A stretch of 64,000 bases of DNA from NCBI GenBank assembly GCA_963837655.1, contig CAWIOK010000021.1:372001-436000 (forward strand), given 5' to 3'. The notes under the pieces are model-generated. The model had not been told where the DNA came from, did no database searches, and saw nothing but the letters and a program-made list of their open reading frames with translations. Positions 16,952-25,781 of this stretch are shown here, piece by piece (the first letter of the stretch is position 1; each line of letters starts with the position of its first letter). Both the position numbers and the translations under genes were made by a program. This DNA comes from CAVVSD01 sp963837655 (GTDB taxonomy: Bacteria > Actinomycetota > Thermoleophilia > Solirubrobacterales > Solirubrobacteraceae).

Positions 16952-17378
16952 CGAGCACGACGCCGGCGACCAGCAGCAGGAAGCCGAGCACGGTCGCCGG
17001 CGTCAGCGCGGTCTGCCTGAGCCCCAGCAGGCCGAAGTGATCCAGGGTCGCAGCCACGATGAGCTGCGACGTGATGCTCACGGCGACGACGCCTCCGGCG
17101 CCGATCCGCGAGATCGCGAACAGCGCGACCGTCACGTTGAACGCACCCAGGAGGCCACCGGTCAGGTAGACCGGCGACACGCCGCCGATGCCCGACAGCC
17201 GGTGCGCGTTGCCGGACACGACGAGGATCAGCCCGATCGCGAGCGCTGACCCAGTCAGGCTCACGAACGCTGCGCCGAGTGCGCCCGTGTGCCGTGACAA
17301 CTGCGAGTTGATGGCGGGCTGGATCGCGAGGCAGACGCCGACGACCAGCACGAGGAGCAGGATGAGGCCGCGTGGCAT
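16938..17378 (-). CDS. DMT-superfamily YdcZ/DUF606-type membrane protein
   Basis: This 146-residue protein has five hydrophobic helices and the DUF606 layout (PAINSQLSRHTGALGAAFVSL near the N-terminus, GAGGVVAVSITSQLIVAATL after the middle). It corresponds to half of a drug/metabolite transporter and presumably works as a dimer in the membrane. The substrate is unknown. No second DUF606 half is adjacent. Confidence 0.8.
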   Translation of the reverse strand: MPRGLILLLVLVVGVCLAIQPAINSQLSRHTGALGAAFVSLTGSALAIGLILVVSGNAHRLSGIGGVSPVYLTGGLLGAFNVTVALFAISRIGAGGVVAVSITSQLIVAATLDHFGLLGLRQTALTPATVLGFLLLVAGVVLVTAR

Positions 17379-17388
17379 CCGCCGGAAG

Positions 17389-19521
17389 CTATCCGCGTCC
17401 GACGCCGTTCAGCGTGTCGACCACGCGGAACAGGTCGCCGCGGCGGTAGAAGTTCACCGCCAGCAGGTTGGGGACGTGGTCGCGGATGCGCGCGCACTCC
17501 TGCGCCCGGTGCAGCAGCGGGCCGTAGGCGTTGACCCTGGCGGCGTCGGCAGGACGCGGCACGGGATCGGTGCTGACCCAGTGGTTCACGAGGAAGAGCG
17601 GCGCCCGCTCGGGCCCGCGGTTGGCCACGCAGGTCGCCGCGACACCCGCCGGTGAGGTCAGCTGGGACACCGTCGTGAACGTGTACGGCGTCTCCTCGAC
17701 GTCGCGCGCGTAGGCGAGCTGGTACCAGGGCGCCGCCCCCGCGTCGTTCTCGGCGAGGAACACGAGCCGCGTGTCGGCGTCGACCATCTCGCGCAGGGTC
17801 GGCCACCGCCCGGAGGGCGGCGGTGCGAGCACCATGCGCTCCAGGCCCGCGTCGCGCACGGCGCCGACGAAGTCGCGAGGCGTCACGTAGTCCTGGTTGA
17901 CGACGACCACGATCTGGGCGGGATGCGTCACGAGGAACTCGTGGATGTCGTCCAGCACGGGCTCCAGCGCGGTCGCCCCCAGCTCGCAGAACGTGTGGCA
18001 CAGGTACATCCCGCGGTCGCCCTTCCCGCGGAACCCGAGGCGGTCGCGCAGCCGCAGCGCCGCCTGCACGCTCGCATCGCTCGCCCCGTCCTGCCTGACC
18101 GCCGCGCGCAGCTGCTCCGTGCTGCCGAACTCGGTGCGGTAGCGACCGTTGCGCAGCTTGGTCGCGTAGTGGGTGTCGAGCAGCAGCCCGCGGATCCCGT
18201 CGTCGAGCTGACCGGCGATCGGGCGCTCCTGCTCGGCCGAGAACCATCCCGGCAGCGGCACGGACATCGAGTTGTGCGTCGCCGGCAGCACGACCTCGTC
18301 CAGCGGCTTGTCGCACAGGCTCTGACTGCCGTTGCAGCCGCGGATCGCGGCGCGGGGCTGGTCGACGCCGCCTGCGGCGAGGAACACGGTCACCAGCGCC
18401 GCGATCACCACGACGGCGATGGCCCCCAACGCGAGGGACCGGAAGCGGTGGGGGCCCTCCGGCTGCGCCGCGCGATCGGGCTCCGGGGCGGGCGGGCGGT
18501 AGATGAGGCGCAGCAGCGTCTCTGCGCCCTGCTGGATGAGCAGGACGCCGGCGAGCATCGCCGCGACGGTCAGCGCCGAGCTCGGCTCGGCGACGACGAG
18601 CGCGCCCACGACGATGAACGCGACCGCGCGCAGCGCCCGCAGCCACGCCCGCCTGGGCTCGGTGGCCGCGATGCGCCACGCGCGCGCCACCGGCTCCTCG
18701 AACGTCTCGGGGTCGATGAGCGACGCCGCGGCCGCCGCGAGGATCGCCCCGGCCGCCGCCACGACGAAGCCGAGGTTGCGCAGGTCGCCCAGGAAGACGC
18801 GGTAGACCGCCGCCGCCGCGGCATGCTCCTCGGGATCGTCGAAGCCGGCGAGGACGACGACCCGGACGACGAAGTACGCGACGACGATCAGCACGCCGGA
18901 GGCGATCGCCGCCACCCCGAGCTGCGAGGCGGCGCGACGGCGGTCGTGGGCGACCGCGAGCGCGCTCACGGCGGCGGCGATCGTGAGACCGATGAGCAGC
19001 AGCGCGAGGACCCTGACCTTGTCGCCGACCCGGGCGACGGTGCCCGCCGTCCCGCTGACGCGGTCGCGCAGGACCGAGATCCGGCCTGCGCCCTCCACCT
19101 GCGCGGCCAGCTTCGGGCGGAAGGACTGCAGCGCCTCCCCCGCGACCGTGCCGACGTCCACGAGCGTGAGGCTGATGGTGTTCTGGTCGTGGTCGAACAC
19201 GGCGCGGTGCACGTCGAGCGCGGCGCGGTGGAACAGCGTCGCGAACGCGCCGCCGCCGACGATCCCCGACGCTGCCCCGATGATGAGCGGCCGCGCCGCG
19301 AGCAGCTCGGAGCGGTTGCGCAGGACGAGCTGGTCGGTCACCCGCGCGGCGACCAGGTTGCGGATGCTCGGATCCTTCAGCGTCGCGGTCGCGCGGTTGG
19401 CGAACTGGTCGGCGTCGACGATCGCGAGCCGCAGGTAGCCCGCGATCGTCGCGAGCACGAGCAGGACGCCGGTCACGACGACGAGGCCCGTCGAGACCCG
19501 CCGGCGCGCGCCCGCCGACAC
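17389..19521 (-). CDS. Polytopic membrane protein with PI-PLC X-like catalytic domain
   Basis: The protein (710 residues) starts with a membrane helix, an extracytoplasmic segment (about 30-170) and several further hydrophobic helices. The C-terminal 330 residues form a phosphatidylinositol-specific phospholipase C X-like domain: the two catalytic histidines are in VVLPATHNSM and YLCHTFCELGA, followed by IVVVVNQDYV and VFLAENDAGAAPWYQL. It probably cleaves a phosphodiester in lipid or glycan substrates outside the cell. The GTG start (19519-19521) is favoured by GGAGG six bases upstream. It follows the nitrilase gene by eight bases. Confidence 0.75.
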   Translation of the reverse strand: MSAGARRRVSTGLVVVTGVLLVLATIAGYLRLAIVDADQFANRATATLKDPSIRNLVAARVTDQLVLRNRSELLAARPLIIGAASGIVGGGAFATLFHRAALDVHRAVFDHDQNTISLTLVDVGTVAGEALQSFRPKLAAQVEGAGRISVLRDRVSGTAGTVARVGDKVRVLALLLIGLTIAAAVSALAVAHDRRRAASQLGVAAIASGVLIVVAYFVVRVVVLAGFDDPEEHAAAAAVYRVFLGDLRNLGFVVAAAGAILAAAAASLIDPETFEEPVARAWRIAATEPRRAWLRALRAVAFIVVGALVVAEPSSALTVAAMLAGVLLIQQGAETLLRLIYRPPAPEPDRAAQPEGPHRFRSLALGAIAVVVIAALVTVFLAAGGVDQPRAAIRGCNGSQSLCDKPLDEVVLPATHNSMSVPLPGWFSAEQERPIAGQLDDGIRGLLLDTHYATKLRNGRYRTEFGSTEQLRAAVRQDGASDASVQAALRLRDRLGFRGKGDRGMYLCHTFCELGATALEPVLDDIHEFLVTHPAQIVVVVNQDYVTPRDFVGAVRDAGLERMVLAPPPSGRWPTLREMVDADTRLVFLAENDAGAAPWYQLAYARDVEETPYTFTTVSQLTSPAGVAATCVANRGPERAPLFLVNHWVSTDPVPRPADAARVNAYGPLLHRAQECARIRDHVPNLLAVNFYRRGDLFRVVDTLNGVGRG

Positions 19522-19529
19522 CGCGCCTC

Positions 19530-20587
19530 CTAGCCGGCGCTCGGCGGCGCCAGCAGGCGCGGCTCGGTGTCGCCGTCGACGATCTCCGCCGCGTCGTCGG
19601 GCGTCCCGATGACGTGCCAGTGATCGACCGCACCGTCCGGCGCCCCGGTGATCGGCGTCTGCGCCCGGCCGTCGATGCCGAAGGAGAACACGTCGGGCCG
19701 CGCGTAGTGACCCGCCGAGTCCGCGAAGAACTTCGCGAACGGGATGATCCCCAGGTCGATCTCGCCGTAGAGGATCGCCTCGTCGTCGCGGTGCGGCCCG
19801 GCGACGTAGGTCGCGTCGGGCGCCACGATCGCCGACAAGCCACCGCCGACACGCACCTTGTCGGGCTGGCCGGTCAGCCCGATCGCCTCGATCGCGCCCT
19901 CGTCGATCCGGCTCTGCACGCAGATGACGTAGGCCTGCGCCGCGAGCGCGTGGTACTTGATCGCCGTCTCGGTGAGGTTGTCGAAGTTGCCCGAGTTGGG
20001 GTCGGCGGTCATCGCGGAGATCGCCGGCCAGGCGGCGACGTGGACCTGCTGGCCGAGCGCGATCAGCGCGTAGCGGTTGAGGTCCATCGAGTGCTCGAAG
20101 CAGATGAGCCCCCCAGGCGGCCCAGCGGCGTGTCGAGGACGAAGACGTCGCGCCCGTCGCCGCGACCCCAGATGGTCCGCTCCACGTTCGTGGGCTGCAG
20201 CTTGCGGTGACGCGCGACGAGACGGCCGTCGTCGTCGAACCAGGCGAGCGTGTTGTAGAGCGTGCCGCCCTCGCGCTCGTTGATGCCCATGCACACCCAC
20301 GTGCGCGCGCGGCGCGCCGCCTGGCCGATGCGGCGCGTCGCATCGCCCGGCAGCACGACGGCCTCCCCGAACAGCTTCGCGAACAGCGGCGCGCTCTGGG
20401 CCGGGGTGTGCGACCAGATCCAGAACGGATACCCGGGCAGGAACGACTCCGGGAACACGACGAGCCGAGCGCCCGCGGCGCCGGCCTCCTCGATGAGCCG
20501 GCAGGCCTTGTCGACGCTCGCGTCGAGGTCGAGGAACTCCGAGGCGGCATGGACGGCGGCGACGGTGAACGGGGTCTGTGGCGGCAT
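19530..20587 (-). pseudogene. Nitrilase-family gene with a single frameshift before the catalytic Cys
   Basis: Two reading frames together make a 352-residue nitrilase. The first (from ATG 20587) has the catalytic Glu (FPESFLPGYPFW) and Lys (RHRKLQPTNVERTIWGRG). It ends in TPLGRLGG. The second frame continues with GLICFEHSMDLNRYALIALG, which holds the catalytic Cys, and runs to the stop at 19530. The break is at a run of six C on the plus strand (20110-20115). One more base would restore LGGLICFEH. Family knowledge: plant-type nitrilases hydrolyse nitriles to acids. The gene is either inactivated, subject to slippage at the run, or carries a sequence error. Confidence 0.8.
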
Positions 20588-20596
20588 CGGCGCAGC

Positions 20597-21229
20597 CTAC
20601 GTCGCCAGCAGCCGCCTGACCTCCTCGTCGCTGCACTGGTCGAAGCGCCGGTACCAGACGCCGACGGCGCGGAACGGGCGTGGCGTGGCCACGCACGCCA
20701 GGCGATCGACCTCCTGTGCGAGCGCGGCGCAGGTGTCGCGCGGGCCGACGGGGACCGCGACCACGATCGCCGCGGGCCGGCGGGAGCGGACCGCCTCGAT
20801 CGCCGCCCGCATGGAGGAGCCCGTGGCGATGCCGTCGTCGACGAGCACGACCGTCCGCCCCTCCAGCGGGGTCGGCGGGCGATCGCCGCGGTAGGCCCGC
20901 TCGCGGCGCACGAGCTCGCGCGCCTCGCGCTCGGCGATCTCCTCGATGACCGCGGCCGGCAGGGGCAGCTCCGCCACGAGCTCGTCGTTCAGGACGCGCA
21001 CGCCGCCGGACGCCACCGCGCCGAAGCCGAGCTCCTCCTGCCACGGCACGCCCAGCTTGCGGACCGCGAACGCGTCGAACGCCAGGCCGAGCTCGTGCGC
21101 GAGCGCCGCCGCGACGGGGACACCGCCGCGGGCGAGCCCGAGCACGACGACGCCGTCGCGGCCCCGCAGCTCCGGGAGCCTGCGGGCGAGCTCGCGACCC
21201 GCGTGTGCGCGGTCGGCGAACGCCTTCAT
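20597..21229 (-). CDS. Phosphoribosyltransferase-family protein
   Basis: The protein (210 residues) has the type I phosphoribosyltransferase signature VVLVDDGIATGSS (residues 127-139), the PRPP-binding loop, with the usual hydrophobic strands before it. A conserved segment VRKLGVPWQEELGFGAVASG follows the first strand, as in the stand-alone family often fused to hydrolases in actinobacteria. The base substrate is not known and it may not act in purine salvage. It lies nine bases upstream of the nitrilase gene, so they may be cotranscribed. Confidence 0.85.
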   Translation of the reverse strand: MKAFADRAHAGRELARRLPELRGRDGVVVLGLARGGVPVAAALAHELGLAFDAFAVRKLGVPWQEELGFGAVASGGVRVLNDELVAELPLPAAVIEEIAEREARELVRRERAYRGDRPPTPLEGRTVVLVDDGIATGSSMRAAIEAVRSRRPAAIVVAVPVGPRDTCAALAQEVDRLACVATPRPFRAVGVWYRRFDQCSDEEVRRLLAT

Positions 21230-21276
21230 GTCCGGATCCCTCTCCGCATCGCCGACGGAAGTACTCTCCCGGTCGC

Positions 21277-23319
21277 ATGCGGGTGCTGGTCGTGGGAGGA
21301 GGCATCGGTGGCATGGCAGCCGCCATCGCGCTGGAGCGTGCGGGCTTTGACCCGCGTGTGTTCGAGCGCGCTTCGGAGCTGTCGGAGATCGGCGCGGGCC
21401 TCGGCCTGACCGCCAACGCCATGAAGGCGATGGGCTATCTCGGCGCCGCCGAGTTCGTCCGCACCACCGGCGTGCCGATCGACGCGACCGAGTCGCGGAG
21501 CCTGGACGACGGCAGGCGGCTCTCCATCCAGCGCCACGGCGCGCAGGAGGCGCACTACGGCGAGCAGTACGTCTGCCTGCACCGCGCCGACCTCCTCGCG
21601 TCGCTCGTACGCGAGGTGCCGTCCGAGCGCGTCCGCCTGGACAGCCGGCTCGTCGGCTTCGACGAGACGCCCGACGGCGTCACGGCCCACTTCGAGGACG
21701 GGCATTCCGAGGACGGCGACCTGCTCGTCGGCGCGGACGGGCTGCGCTCGACCGTCCGGTCGCTGCTGTTCGGCGAGCAGGACGCGCGCTTCACCGGCGT
21801 CGCGGCGTGGCGGGCGCTCATCCCGATCGAGAACATGCCGCCCGGCTTCGGCGCGCAGATCGTCGTGTGGTTCGGGCGCGGCAGGCACTGCATGACATAC
21901 CCCGTACGCGACGACCTCGTCGCGCTCAACGCCTTCGTCCCCGCCGAGGAGATCCACCAGGAGGCGTGGGGGCCGTCCGGCGACCTCGCTCACCTGCGGC
22001 GCTCCTTCGCGGACGCCGAGCCGGCCGTGCTGGACCTGATCGACGGTGTGTCCGAGGTCCTCATCACCCCGATCTACTTCCGCGACCCGCTCCCGGTGTG
22101 GGGCACCGACAGGGTCGTGCTGCTGGGGGACGCCGCGCATCCGGCGCCCTCCAGCGCGGGGCAGGGCGCGGCCATGGCGCTCGAGGACGCGCTCATGCTC
22201 GCCGGCTGCGTGGGCCGCGACCCGCTCCCCGTGGCCTTGGCCGACTACGCCGCCCGCCGCCGGCCGCGCACGTCCCCGATGTTGGTCACCGCGCGATCGA
22301 ACCTCGCGATGTTCAACGAGCCCGACCCCGTGCAGATCCGCGCGCGCAACGGCCGGCTGCAGGGGATGCTCCGGCTCGATCCGCTGGGCGAGAGCACGAT
22401 CGGGTGGCTCTACGCGCACGATCCCGTCGCGGCGGCCGCGGAACGGGTCGCGCCGGCGCCTCCGGAGGAAAAGCGGCTGCAGCGCCCGGAGGCGCAGCGG
22501 GCGGCCGGCCTCTGGCGCGGCGCGCTCACGCTGGAGGATCGCGCCGGGCTGTGGCGCGGCGAGCGCGCGGGCTACGAACGGTTCCTGGCCGAGGTCGACC
22601 TTCCGGAGCACCCGGTCGAGGACCTGGAGCACGCGATCCGCGTCGTCCCGCCGGGCGCCGACCCCGACACGGTGGTGCTGCACCTGCACGGCGGCGGCTA
22701 CACGATGGGCTCCGCGCGCGGCGCCGCGGGGCTCGCGGGGCGCCTGGCGAGCGCCGTGGGCGGCTGGGCACTCGTGCCCGGCTACCGGCTCGCGCCCGAG
22801 CATCCGTTCCCCGCGGCGCCCCAGGACGTCCTCGCGGCGTACCGGTCCGTCCTCGGCGCGCGCGTGATCGTCACGGGCGAGTGCGCGGGCGGCGGGCTGG
22901 CGATCGGGCTCGCGGTCGCCGCTCGCGACGCCGACCTTCCGCTGCCGGACGCGATCGACGTCGTCTCCCCCTTCTGCGACCTCACGCTCACCGCTGCGAG
23001 CATCGACGCGCCCGCGGGGCCTGACCCGTGGATGACCCGCCAGCGCCTGCGCGGCATGGCCGCGTCGTACATCCACGGCGCCGATCCCGCCGACCCGCGC
23101 ATCTCACCGGTCCGCGCGGACCTGCGCGGCCTGCCGCCGCTCACGATCAGGGCGGCCGCGGGCGAGGCGCTCGCCGACGACGCGCGGCACCTCGCGCAGG
23201 CCGCCCGCGCGGCGGGCGTCGAGGTCACGCTCGAGCTCGTCGAGGACTCCGTGCACTCATTCGTGCTGTTCGGGTTCCTGCCCGAGGCGCAACCGGCGCT
23301 GCGCGCTACGACACGGTGA
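21277..23319 (+). CDS. FAD-dependent aromatic monooxygenase fused to alpha/beta hydrolase (Cys nucleophile)
   Basis: This single frame of 680 residues joins two enzymes. Residues 1-380 are a class A flavin monooxygenase: GGGIGG at the N-terminus, VGADGLRSTVR in the middle and DRVVLLGDAAHPAPSSAGQG. Residues 420-680 are an HSL-type hydrolase: HGGGYTMGS oxyanion motif (H471), GECAGGG nucleophile elbow and the likely catalytic His in SVHSF. The nucleophile position is Cys536 instead of Ser. The start ATG 21277 begins directly with the Rossmann strand MRVLVVGGG. Such a fusion suggests sequential hydroxylation and ester or ring hydrolysis, which is inference. It overlaps the next convergent gene by 14 bases. 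Confidence 0.8.
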   Translation: MRVLVVGGGIGGMAAAIALERAGFDPRVFERASELSEIGAGLGLTANAMKAMGYLGAAEFVRTTGVPIDATESRSLDDGRRLSIQRHGAQEAHYGEQYVCLHRADLLASLVREVPSERVRLDSRLVGFDETPDGVTAHFEDGHSEDGDLLVGADGLRSTVRSLLFGEQDARFTGVAAWRALIPIENMPPGFGAQIVVWFGRGRHCMTYPVRDDLVALNAFVPAEEIHQEAWGPSGDLAHLRRSFADAEPAVLDLIDGVSEVLITPIYFRDPLPVWGTDRVVLLGDAAHPAPSSAGQGAAMALEDALMLAGCVGRDPLPVALADYAARRRPRTSPMLVTARSNLAMFNEPDPVQIRARNGRLQGMLRLDPLGESTIGWLYAHDPVAAAAERVAPAPPEEKRLQRPEAQRAAGLWRGALTLEDRAGLWRGERAGYERFLAEVDLPEHPVEDLEHAIRVVPPGADPDTVVLHLHGGGYTMGSARGAAGLAGRLASAVGGWALVPGYRLAPEHPFPAAPQDVLAAYRSVLGARVIVTGECAGGGLAIGLAVAARDADLPLPDAIDVVSPFCDLTLTAASIDAPAGPDPWMTRQRLRGMAASYIHGADPADPRISPVRADLRGLPPLTIRAAAGEALADDARHLAQAARAAGVEVTLELVEDSVHSFVLFGFLPEAQPALRATTR

Positions 23320-23695
23320 TCCGGAAGCGCAGCGCCTTCAGGGCGCGCACGCCGCCGTCGCCGCGGGTCTCGGCGAAGATCACCGACGTCCGGCCCTTCC
23401 CCGACGCCTTGAAGACCACGACGATCGAGGAGTTGCCGACATCGGCCTCCTCCCTCTGCTGGACGACCTTGGAGTCGTAGGCGCGCGCGACCCGCCAGAC
23501 GAGGCCGGTCGTGCTCGACGGCTTGGGCAGCGCGAGGGCCACGAGCTGGCCCTTCTTGACGGTGATCGTCTGGACCGGGCCCTGCGGGAGCGGGCCCACG
23601 GGTGTGGAGTCGGCGCGTGCCGCGGCCGGGAGGAGGAGGACGGCGCCGGTCGCGATGGCGAGCCGGCGAAGGGTCGTACGGTGCATGACGGCCAT
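23306..23695 (-). CDS. Secreted chagasin-like (I42-type) small protein
   Basis: A signal peptide (about 1-28, ending AARADS) precedes a 100-residue beta-rich domain. The layout QTITVKKGQLVALALPKP, STTGLVWR, ADVGNSSIVVVFKASGKGRT resembles the chagasin/I42 cysteine-protease-inhibitor fold, in which the NPTTG loop contacts the protease; here the loop reads SSTTG. The similarity is modest, so protease inhibition is tentative. Start ATG 23695 was preferred over 23686 because both give a usable signal peptide and 23695 is the first. The ATG overlaps the stop of a small upstream frame (TGATG). Confidence 0.55.
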   Translation of the reverse strand: MAVMHRTTLRRLAIATGAVLLLPAAARADSTPVGPLPQGPVQTITVKKGQLVALALPKPSSTTGLVWRVARAYDSKVVQQREEADVGNSSIVVVFKASGKGRTSVIFAETRGDGGVRALKALRFRITVS

Positions 23696-23868
23696 CAATA
23701 CCAGGCGTGGGGCAGGGCCCGCCAGGACGTGCAGGCGCGTCTGCACAGCGTGGCCGCGAACGGCACGTGGACGTCGTCGATGGGGAAGCTCCCACCCGCA
23801 AGCCGGTCGTCCGCCGGCCAGACGACACGCTCGCGGAACTGAGATCGCCGAGGCGGCGGCGACGTCAC
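23695..23868 (-). CDS. Possible small ORF of 57 residues, unassigned
   Basis: A frame opens with GTG at 23868 and closes with TGA overlapping the next ATG. Its residues are unusually rich in aromatic and acidic residues for random sequence in this genome (VVWPADDRLAGGSFPIDDVH, later RACTSWRALPHAWY). This suggests real coding or a remnant of a once longer gene. No family is recognised and the GGAGG before the GTG is too close to be convincing. Confidence 0.25.
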   Translation of the reverse strand: MTSPPPRRSQFRERVVWPADDRLAGGSFPIDDVHVPFAATLCRRACTSWRALPHAWY

Positions 23869-23930
23869 GCCTCCGCCACGGGCGTGCGCCCGCCGGCTCG
23901 GTGGGAGCGCCGATCGCGGGAGCCACGGCG

Positions 23931-24299
23931 CTCAGGCCACGGAGGACGACCTTCAGCGCGTGGGTGATGAACGGTGACGGGTCGAGCCGGCCGCTCGTGA
24001 TCAGTCGCCGGAGCTGGGGGGATGGTGGAGGTGTCGAGCAGACCCGTGGTGATGGTGACGTCCGGGTCCACAGCTTCTCGAGGTACAACGTCGCCGGCTT
24101 GCCGTGGACGCCGATGGTGGCCACCTGTCCGCAGGGACGGACGAGACCGGTCGCGAGCTCCATGACCTGCGCGATCGGGTCCTCGCTGCTGTCGTCGATG
24201 GTGATGTCTGGGCCGAAGGGTCCGGCGCTCTGCAACCGGCCGTCGGCAAGGTCGATCGCGATGATCTTCGGGGCGTGTACAGGCGCGTCCGGGGTGTCG
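23931..24299 (-). pseudogene. Decayed zinc-type alcohol dehydrogenase (C-terminal remnant)
   Basis: On the minus strand the sequence reads KIIAIDLADGRLQSAGPFG, then LVRPCGQVATIGVHGKPATL, both typical of the NAD-binding half of actinobacterial alcohol dehydrogenases. The next part appears in another frame (DVTITTGLLDTSTIP) and returns to the first frame as QLRRLITSGRLDPSPFITH and ALKVVLRG. There are thus two frameshifts, an internal deletion ahead of LVRPCG, another between FITH and ALKVV, and the first 200 or so residues are missing. This is a true pseudogene and not a simple sequencing error. It lies directly after the ANTAR regulator gene. Confidence 0.8.
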
Positions 24300-24301
24300 G
24301 T

Positions 24302-24922
24302 TCAGTCGCCCCGCTCGGTCTCGGGCTCGCGGCCGGGCAGGAGCCGGTGGCCGTCGACGACGGCTGTGGCCAGGTCGATGAGCTTGCGGTTGGCGACGCG
24401 CGATCGGTCGCGCAACATCGCGAAGGCCTCGTCGTCGTCGATGCGGTGGCGCTCCATCAGGATGCCCTTGGCGCGCTCGATCAGCGCACGCCGCCCGAAC
24501 GCCCCCCGCAGCTCGTGGTACTCGGCAAAGCGACGCAAGACGATGTCGATCGAGCTCTGCCAATCCTCGACGTCCTCATCGCTGATGTGCGCGAAGACAC
24601 CACGCTTGGAGGCCTCCTTGACGAACTCCGCGTTGCGCGCGTGCAGCAGGACGATGACCGGGCAGGCGGCCTCGCGAACGATCCGGTCGATCAGGTCAAG
24701 CGCATGCACGGAGTCGTCGCCGAGCCCGACCAGCGCGACATCGGGACGTTCCCTGGCGGTGACCGCGCCGACATCCTGGACCTCGATCTCGCGCGCGATG
24801 ACCTCATGGCCCAGCGTGATGACCACCTGCGCGACCAGCGCCAGACGATCCTTGCGCTCGTTGGCGATCAAGACCCGAAGATGCTCGTTGTCACGCAGCC
24901 TGCGCGATTCCACGACCACCAC
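24302..24922 (-). CDS. ANTAR-domain response-regulator-like protein
   Basis: The protein (about 206 residues) has a receiver-like domain followed by an ANTAR RNA-binding domain (RRALIERAKGILMERHRIDD, EAFAMLRDRSRVANRKLIDL). ANTAR proteins bind paired hairpins in mRNA leaders and prevent termination. The position expected for the phospho-acceptor Asp reads DVALVGLGDD, so classical phosphorylation is doubtful. GTG 24922 is chosen as the first of a cluster of possible GTG starts (24922, 24919, 24913); the true one is uncertain. Conserved stretches such as DIVLRRFAEYHELRGAFG match a Solirubrobacterales-type subfamily. Confidence 0.75.
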   Translation of the reverse strand: MVVVESRRLRDNEHLRVLIANERKDRLALVAQVVITLGHEVIAREIEVQDVGAVTARERPDVALVGLGDDSVHALDLIDRIVREAACPVIVLLHARNAEFVKEASKRGVFAHISDEDVEDWQSSIDIVLRRFAEYHELRGAFGRRALIERAKGILMERHRIDDDEAFAMLRDRSRVANRKLIDLATAVVDGHRLLPGREPETERGD

Positions 24923-25106
24923 ACTATTTCGCGCCCATCCCGATCCGGCGCAACAGCACCCCAACGACCCGCCCAACACGCACGACGCGGCCCCTGGGGT
25001 CCGTGCGCTCGGGCGGCCCGTCACGCGCCGCGCCGCCGCAGACGACGCTCCGCGACGATCGGCCCGCATCCCCTCGGCCGCCACCGGTTTCCTTACCTCC
25101 GGCCGA

Positions 25107-25130
25107 CGACCCTCGCAGTTGCGAGGGTCG
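25107..25130. repeat. Perfect 11-bp inverted repeat in a long gap
   Basis: Arms CGACCCTCGCA and TGCGAGGGTCG flank only two bases (GT). It lies in the 646-base gap between the ANTAR gene and the DFAEG-repeat gene, in which I see no convincing gene. A 48-codon frame beginning ATG near 25146 with AGGAGA just upstream is possible but unsupported. The palindrome may be an operator, a hairpin or a target site for a recombinase; nothing identifies which. Confidence 0.4.
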
Positions 25131-25568
25131 GGATCGCAGGAGAGTATGTGCCGCCCGGCCCGATGGCAGGATCGAGCCATGACCAACGCAAGCACGCCAG
25201 TCGCCGATCCGCGTGGGGCTCGCCGTCGCGGACGTGAGCCGCACGTCTCGACCCACCGCCCGGGCAACGGCGACGTCATTCGCATCGGGTGACGAGCGCT
25301 GCGGCGGCCGGGGATGGGTGGGCGTGCGCGGCCCAGACGCGACGCCCTCGCCGCTCGGCTGCGCTGACTCCCGCTGCTGGTGCTGATGTGGGCTGTCGCA
25401 CGCGAGCGCAGCGGATACGTTCCACGCGGGACGCCAGGGGGTAGCACCGAGGTGCGCCTGCCTCGACCCCCGGCCGGCGCGGTGGTCCGGCTCCAGCACC
25501 CTGGTCGGCGCGGGCCCGTCGCCGCCGGCGACCCGCCCGCTCTTCACGCCCGACATGAGGAGTTCGGC

Positions 25569-25772
25569 ATGACCGACCAGGATCCCCACGGCGACTTCGC
25601 CGCAGGCCAGCGAACCGGCAGGGAAGGGGCGCCGCGCGACTTCGCCGAAGGCGAGGAGCGCGAGCCGCCCGGACCGCCGCACGACTTCGCCGAAGGCGAG
25701 GAGCGCGAGCCGCCCGGACCGCCGCGCGACTTCGCCGAAGGCCAGGAGCACGCCGACGGCGACGACGACTGA
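25569..25772 (+). CDS. Small repeat protein with DFAEG motifs
   Basis: This acidic protein (67 residues) is almost entirely repeats. The 45-base unit at 25635-25679 and 25680-25724 encodes (R/H)DFAEGEEREPPGPP, and a third partial copy gives RDFAEGQEHADG. An earlier divergent copy is GDFAAGQ. Proteins with reiterated GDFAEGQ-type motifs occur in many actinobacteria; their function is not known to me. AGGAG lies eight bases before the ATG. The protein is probably disordered. The near identity of the two DNA repeats suggests a recent duplication. Confidence 0.65.
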   Translation: MTDQDPHGDFAAGQRTGREGAPRDFAEGEEREPPGPPHDFAEGEEREPPGPPRDFAEGQEHADGDDD

Positions 25773-25781
25773 CGACGGGTT

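Noticed and set aside
25144..25292. Small ORF of 48 codons after the 24-bp palindrome
   Set aside because: The ribosome site is too close to the ATG, the composition is Arg/Gly/Pro-rich and no family is recognised.
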